A program made the position numbers and the translations under genes. From the NCBI GenBank assembly GCA_031552185.1, contig JAVBMU010000029.1, positions 1 through 8,225 on the forward strand: a stretch of DNA of 8,225 bases, read 5' to 3'. The stretch comes from JAVBMU01 sp031552185 (lineage in GTDB: Bacteria; Actinomycetota; Actinomycetes; Actinomycetales; Cellulomonadaceae). Of the stretch, positions 6,077 through 8,225 are shown in pieces. Position 1 is the first letter of the stretch; each line of letters starts with the position of its first letter. A model generated the notes under the pieces. That model did no database searches, was not told the origin of the DNA, and saw only the letters and a list, made by a program, of their open reading frames with translations.

Positions 6077-6156
6077 GGCGCCATTCTCCCACGGGCACTT
6101 CCTCCCGGGCGCTCGGGGCCGGGCCTCGGTCTCGACCTGCGGGACGTTCGGCCGCG

Positions 6157-6215
6157 GGTCACGCGGCGGTTCGTGAGCGCATTCTCATCGCCGGTTCACG
6201 CTCATCTCATGGCCG
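6157..6215 (+). promoter_or_regulatory. 11-bp-phased direct repeats, candidate OmpR/PhoB-type regulator site
   Basis: Three units start exactly 11 bp apart: TCTCATCGCCG (6183), GTTCACGCTCA (6194), TCTCATGGCCG (6205). Units one and three differ at one base. Two further look-alikes, GGTCACG (6157) and GTTCGTG (6169), lie upstream with looser spacing. Eleven-bp direct repeats with a GTTCAC-like core are the layout of PHO-box and related response-regulator sites in actinobacteria. The block ends about 50 bp before the RTX start. No good -10 hexamer was found after it. Confidence 0.4.
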
Positions 6216-6254
6216 CCTGGTGGGCTGGTGCCCGACGGAATCGGTTTCCCACCC

Positions 6255-6262
6255 AGGAGGAG
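6255..6262 (+). promoter_or_regulatory. Strong ribosome binding site fixing the RTX start
   Basis: AGGAGGAG ends two bases before the ATG at 6265 (its core AGGAGG is five away). It selects this ATG over the in-frame ATG at 6220, which has no such site and would put 15 residues in front of the signal peptide. Confidence 0.9.
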
Positions 6263-6264
6263 TC

Positions 6265-6891
6265 ATGACAACGGTCCGAGGAAAAGTCCGGAAGCCACTG
6301 TTCGCGTTGGGCGCGGCCGCGGCCCTCGCCCTGACCATCACGCAGGTGGGCGCCGGCCAGGCGATGGCGGCCGCCCCGACGTGCGACGGCGTGCGCGCCA
6401 CGATCGTCGGCACGAACGGCGCCGACCGCATCACCGGTACCAAGGGGGTCGACGTCATCGTCGCCCTGGGCGGCAATGACCGGATCAACGGCGCCGCCGG
6501 CAACGACCTGATCTGCGCCGGCGACGGCAATGACGACGTCGATGCGGGCGACGGCAACGACCGGGTCTTCGGCGGCAACGGCAATGACGACATCGACGCC
6601 GGCAGCGGCGCCGACAAGGTGTACGGACAGGCCGGTCACGATGAGATCGACGGCGACTCCGGCAACGACCTGCTGGGCGGCAGCACCGGCAACGACGAGA
6701 TCAGCGGCGACTCCGGCAACGACACGATCTACGGCGGGTCGGGCAACGACGAACTCGACGGCGACTCCGGCAATGACACGATCTACGGCGAGTCCGGGGA
6801 CGACTACATCGAGGGCGGGTCCGGCACCGACCGGTTGAACGGCGGCAGCGGACGCAACCGGGTCTATCAGGACGAGGGACCCGACGACTGA
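6265..6891 (+). CDS. Secreted RTX-type (hemolysin-type) calcium-binding repeat protein
   Basis: A 208-aa exported protein. Residues 1-37 are a Sec signal peptide (basic RGKVRK, hydrophobic core, likely cleavage at AMA-A). From residue 49 to 201 there are 17 uninterrupted nonapeptide repeats of the GGxGxDxxx type, for example GGNGNDDID and GDSGNDTIY, followed by a partial eighteenth. These should wind into a parallel beta-roll that folds on binding Ca2+ outside the cell. Cys40 and Cys84 could form a disulfide capping the start of the roll. There is no catalytic or adhesion domain, so it is a repeat-only protein; a structural, matrix or calcium-buffering role is conceivable but unproven. Gram-negative RTX proteins use type I secretion with a C-terminal signal, whereas this has an N-terminal Sec signal. 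It stands alone on the + strand, divergent from the DUF1844 operon, with a perfect hairpin behind it. Confidence 0.9.
   Translation: MTTVRGKVRKPLFALGAAAALALTITQVGAGQAMAAAPTCDGVRATIVGTNGADRITGTKGVDVIVALGGNDRINGAAGNDLICAGDGNDDVDAGDGNDRVFGGNGNDDIDAGSGADKVYGQAGHDEIDGDSGNDLLGGSTGNDEISGDSGNDTIYGGSGNDELDGDSGNDTIYGESGDDYIEGGSGTDRLNGGSGRNRVYQDEGPDD
6652..6813. repeat. 54-bp higher-order repeat within the RTX gene
   Basis: GGCGACTCCGGCAAYGAC recurs at 6652, 6706 and 6760, exactly 54 bp (two nonapeptides) apart; the copies at 6706 and 6760 stay nearly identical for over 30 bp. This indicates recent duplication of a two-repeat unit, in contrast to the more diverged upstream repeats. Confidence 0.75.
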
Positions 6892-6910
6892 GGTCGCAGC
6901 GACCCCCGGG

Positions 6911-6950
6911 CGACGACGGGCGGGTGGACCCGGCCACCCGCCCGTCGTCG
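6911..6950. terminator. Perfect 17-bp hairpin after the RTX gene
   Basis: CGACGACGGGCGGGTGG (6911-6927) pairs without mismatch with 6934-6950 around the 6-base loop ACCCGG. It begins 20 bp after the RTX stop. There is no T-tract, as in many actinobacterial terminators. It also insulates infC from the RTX transcript. Confidence 0.75.
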
Positions 6951-6968
6951 TGCCGTCGTGTCGTGGCT

Positions 6969-7001
6969 GGGCCGGGGCCGGGTCGGGGCTGGGTCGGGAC
7001 T
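6969..7001 (+). repeat. 11-bp triple tandem repeat forming a strong G-quadruplex motif
   Basis: GGGCCGGGGCC, GGGTCGGGGCT and GGGTCGGGACT follow head to tail. Six runs of three or four G (6969, 6974, 6980, 6985, 6991, 6996) are each separated by only two bases, a short-loop arrangement expected to form a stable quadruplex. It lies on the infC coding strand about 50 bp upstream of the likely -10 box. Confidence 0.65.
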
Positions 7002-7049
7002 ATGCCGTGGCGCTGCGGGGACTTCGGTCGTCGCGGCACGGTGCCCCTC

Positions 7050-7058
7050 TGCTACCCT
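7050..7058 (+). promoter_or_regulatory. Probable infC promoter, extended -10
   Basis: TGCTACCCT (7050-7058) combines a TGn extension with TACCCT, a good TANNNT -10 box. A start near 7065 would give a leader of about 300 nt. The -35 region at the 17-bp spacing (7030-7035) is GTCGCG and not consensus, as expected when an extended -10 is used. Confidence 0.45.
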
Positions 7059-7064
7059 GGTCGC

Positions 7065-7362
7065 TGACCGACTCGCGCGGTCGCTCCGGCACGTTTGGAC
7101 GCGTCGGGGTGGGCCGGGCGGGTGCGCAAGTGGATTCCATCCCACCCGGGTCTCGACCGCGGGCGGACCGGACGACGGATGTCGACCGGTCGGCTCCCAC
7201 GGAGGCCGGGTCAGGTCCGTCGGTGGCCCGCATCGCGAGCCCGACGGCGTCGCGTGCCGCGACCGAGGTCGACGGCATCGCGCGTGGCCTCCATCCTGCG
7301 ACCGGGACGGGGGCTGTTCTCGTTCCCGGGGGTCCACCGACGAAACCTCAAGGGAGCATCAC
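7065..7362 (+). other. Long 5' leader of infC
   Basis: About 300 nt without a supportable gene. CGTCGGTGG (7218-7226) can pair perfectly with CCACCGACG (7334-7342), closing a large loop just before the ribosome site. CCGGGA (7302-7307) pairs with TCCCGG (7324-7329). GCTCCC (7193-7198) is complementary to GGGAGC (7352-7357) of the Shine-Dalgarno region. Together these allow alternative folds that could hide or expose the ribosome site. The structure is my inference from local complementarity, not from a folding calculation or a known motif. Confidence 0.35.
7350..7356 (+). promoter_or_regulatory. Ribosome binding site that fixes the AUC start of infC
   Basis: AAGGGAG is followed by six bases and then ATC (7363). 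No ATG, GTG, TTG or CTG occurs in this frame between here and the internal ATG at 7537, so this site identifies AUC as the initiator. Confidence 0.8.
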
Positions 7363-8225
7363 ATCAGCGACCCTCGCATCAACGACCGGATCCGCGTTCC
7401 CGAGGTCCGGCTCATCGGGCCGGGCGGGGAGCAGGTCGGCGTCGTCCGGACAGAGGTTGCCCTCAAGCTCGCGCAGGACGCGGACCTCGACCTCGTTGAA
7501 GTCGCGCCCGACGCCCGTCCGCCCGTCGCGAAGCTCATGGATTTCGGCAAGTTCAAGTACGAGTCGGACATGAAGGCGCGCGAGGCGCGGCGCAACCAGG
7601 CCAACACCGTGCTGAAGGAAATCCGGTTCCGGCTCAAGATCGACCCCCACGACTACGGCACCAAGCGCGGCCACGTCGAGCGCTTCCTCAAGGCCGGCGA
7701 CAAGGTCAAGGTCATGATCATGTTCCGGGGCCGCGAGCAATCGCGCCCGGAGATGGGCATTCGCCTGCTGCAGCGGTTGGCCGACGACATCGCCGAATTC
7801 GGCTTCGTCGAGTCCTCGCCGAAGCAGGACGGCCGCAACATGACCATGGTGCTCGGCCCGACGAAGAAGAAGGCCGACGCCCGCAGCGAGCAGCGCAAGC
7901 GGTCGGGCGACGACACTCGGCCGGCGGTTCGTCGCAGCCAGGGCGCCGAGCGTGCCCCGAGCGCGACGGACGGCACCGAATGGGCGGATGCGGTCGCCGC
8001 AACCGAGCAGGCGGCGGCCGAGCAGGCTGCCGCAGCCGCTGCGGCGGAGCAGGCCACCGCGGGTCAGGCCACCGCGGGTCAGGCCGCCGTCGAGCAGGCA
8101 ACCGCGGGTCAGGCCACCGCGGGTCAGGCCACCGTCGAGCAGGCCGCCCGGACCGCGCCCCGCGCGGCGGGCGGCGAGGCTTCGCGTCCGGCCGGCGGCG
8201 CAGCGCGTCCGGCGGCGTCGCCGCG
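7363..8225 (+). CDS. infC: Translation initiation factor IF-3 (3' end cut by window)
   Basis: IF-3 binds the 30S subunit, keeps 50S off and proofreads the start codon and initiator tRNA. 287 codons are visible and the frame is still open at the window end. The N-domain (about 2-75) begins SDPRINDRIRVPEVRLIGP and includes LVEVAPDARPPVAKLMDFGKF (44-64). A basic linker (65-85, YESDMKAREARRNQ) leads to the C-domain (about 86-168) with IDPHDYGTKRGHVERFLKAGDKVKV, IMFRGREQSRPE and SPKQDGRNMTMVLGP. From residue 169 a Lys/Arg then Ala/Gln/Glu-rich extension follows, longer than in most bacteria. The start is ATC at 7363, set by AAGGGAG six bases upstream and by alignment to the usual IF-3 N-terminus. 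A rare initiator lets IF-3 repress its own synthesis, as shown for the AUU start in E. coli. rpmI and rplT would be expected next, beyond the window. Confidence 0.95.
   Translation, partial: MSDPRINDRIRVPEVRLIGPGGEQVGVVRTEVALKLAQDADLDLVEVAPDARPPVAKLMDFGKFKYESDMKAREARRNQANTVLKEIRFRLKIDPHDYGTKRGHVERFLKAGDKVKVMIMFRGREQSRPEMGIRLLQRLADDIAEFGFVESSPKQDGRNMTMVLGPTKKKADARSEQRKRSGDDTRPAVRRSQGAERAPSATDGTEWADAVAATEQAAAEQAAAAAAAEQATAGQATAGQAAVEQATAGQATAGQATVEQAARTAPRAAGGEASRPAGGAARPAASP
8053..8142. repeat. 15-bp / 45-bp nested tandem repeat in the infC tail
   Basis: Six 15-bp units such as GCCACCGCGGGTCAG form two 45-bp blocks (8053-8097, 8098-8142) that differ at only two bases. They encode (ATAGQ-ATAGQ-A[A/T]VEQ) twice in the C-terminal extension of IF-3. 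The low divergence points to recent slippage; the unit length preserves the frame. Confidence 0.85.

Noticed and set aside
5715..6098. N-terminal extension of the coiled-coil protein to an ATG at 6098
   Set aside because: It would cover the entire DUF1844 gene in another frame with Arg/His-rich nonsense. The TTG in TTGA explains the gene better.
6202..6639. - strand frame opposite the RTX gene (Val/Ala/Asp repeats)
   Set aside because: It is the mirror of the RTX nonapeptide codons, with no ribosome site.
6950..7573. + strand frames across the infC leader (6950-7573, 7095-7499)
   Set aside because: They have no ribosome site, a low-complexity Ser/Arg/Pro composition, and overlap the true IF-3 frame in the wrong phase.
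7348..8101. - strand frames opposite infC
   Set aside because: They are antisense to highly conserved IF-3 sequence. Their Ala runs come from the codon repeats in the tail.

Overview
The window is high-GC DNA (roughly 70% G+C) with third-position G/C bias, 4-base ATGA/GTGA/TTGA gene overlaps, Sec/lipoprotein-type exported proteins and an IF-3 of actinobacterial type with a long Ala-rich tail. This points to a chromosomal segment of an actinomycete; the genus cannot be fixed from the sequence. Nine protein genes are supported, no rRNA or tRNA, and no transposon or CRISPR.

Left part (1-3590): a non-coding lead-in with a 20-bp tandem repeat and a very C-rich tract, then a + strand three-gene operon: TetR-family repressor, ABC ATPase, two-fold duplicated ABC-2 type permease. 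Gene order and protein features match the mycobacterial RaaS (Rv1219c) / Rv1218c / Rv1217c drug-efflux type, so this is probably a self-regulated exporter. A palindrome over the likely leaderless start of the repressor is a candidate operator.

Middle (3596-6076): everything is on the - strand. First is a GerW/YtfJ-like protein gene, converging on the efflux operon, whose last codons lie inside the terminator-like hairpin. Next, reading 6076 to 4207, is a tightly coupled operon: DUF1844 protein, proline-rich single-pass membrane protein with an extracytoplasmic coiled coil, and a trypsin-like lipoprotein. The second and third genes start with TTG and GTG overlapping the preceding stop codons. 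The two envelope proteins look like a functional pair of unknown role.

Right part (6077-8225): a + strand gene for a small secreted RTX-type calcium-binding repeat protein, preceded by 11-bp-phased direct repeats and followed by a perfect 17-bp hairpin. Then comes a G-quadruplex-like triple repeat, a probable extended -10 promoter, a ~300-nt leader, and infC (IF-3), which begins with AUC rather than ATG/GTG and runs off the window end inside a repetitive Ala/Gln C-terminal extension. An ATG/GTG gene search would miss or misplace infC.

The most notable signals are the AUC start and long leader of infC, the coupled DUF1844/coiled-coil/protease operon, the phased repeats ahead of the RTX gene, the G-quadruplex motif upstream of infC, and TANNNT boxes placed for leaderless transcripts.
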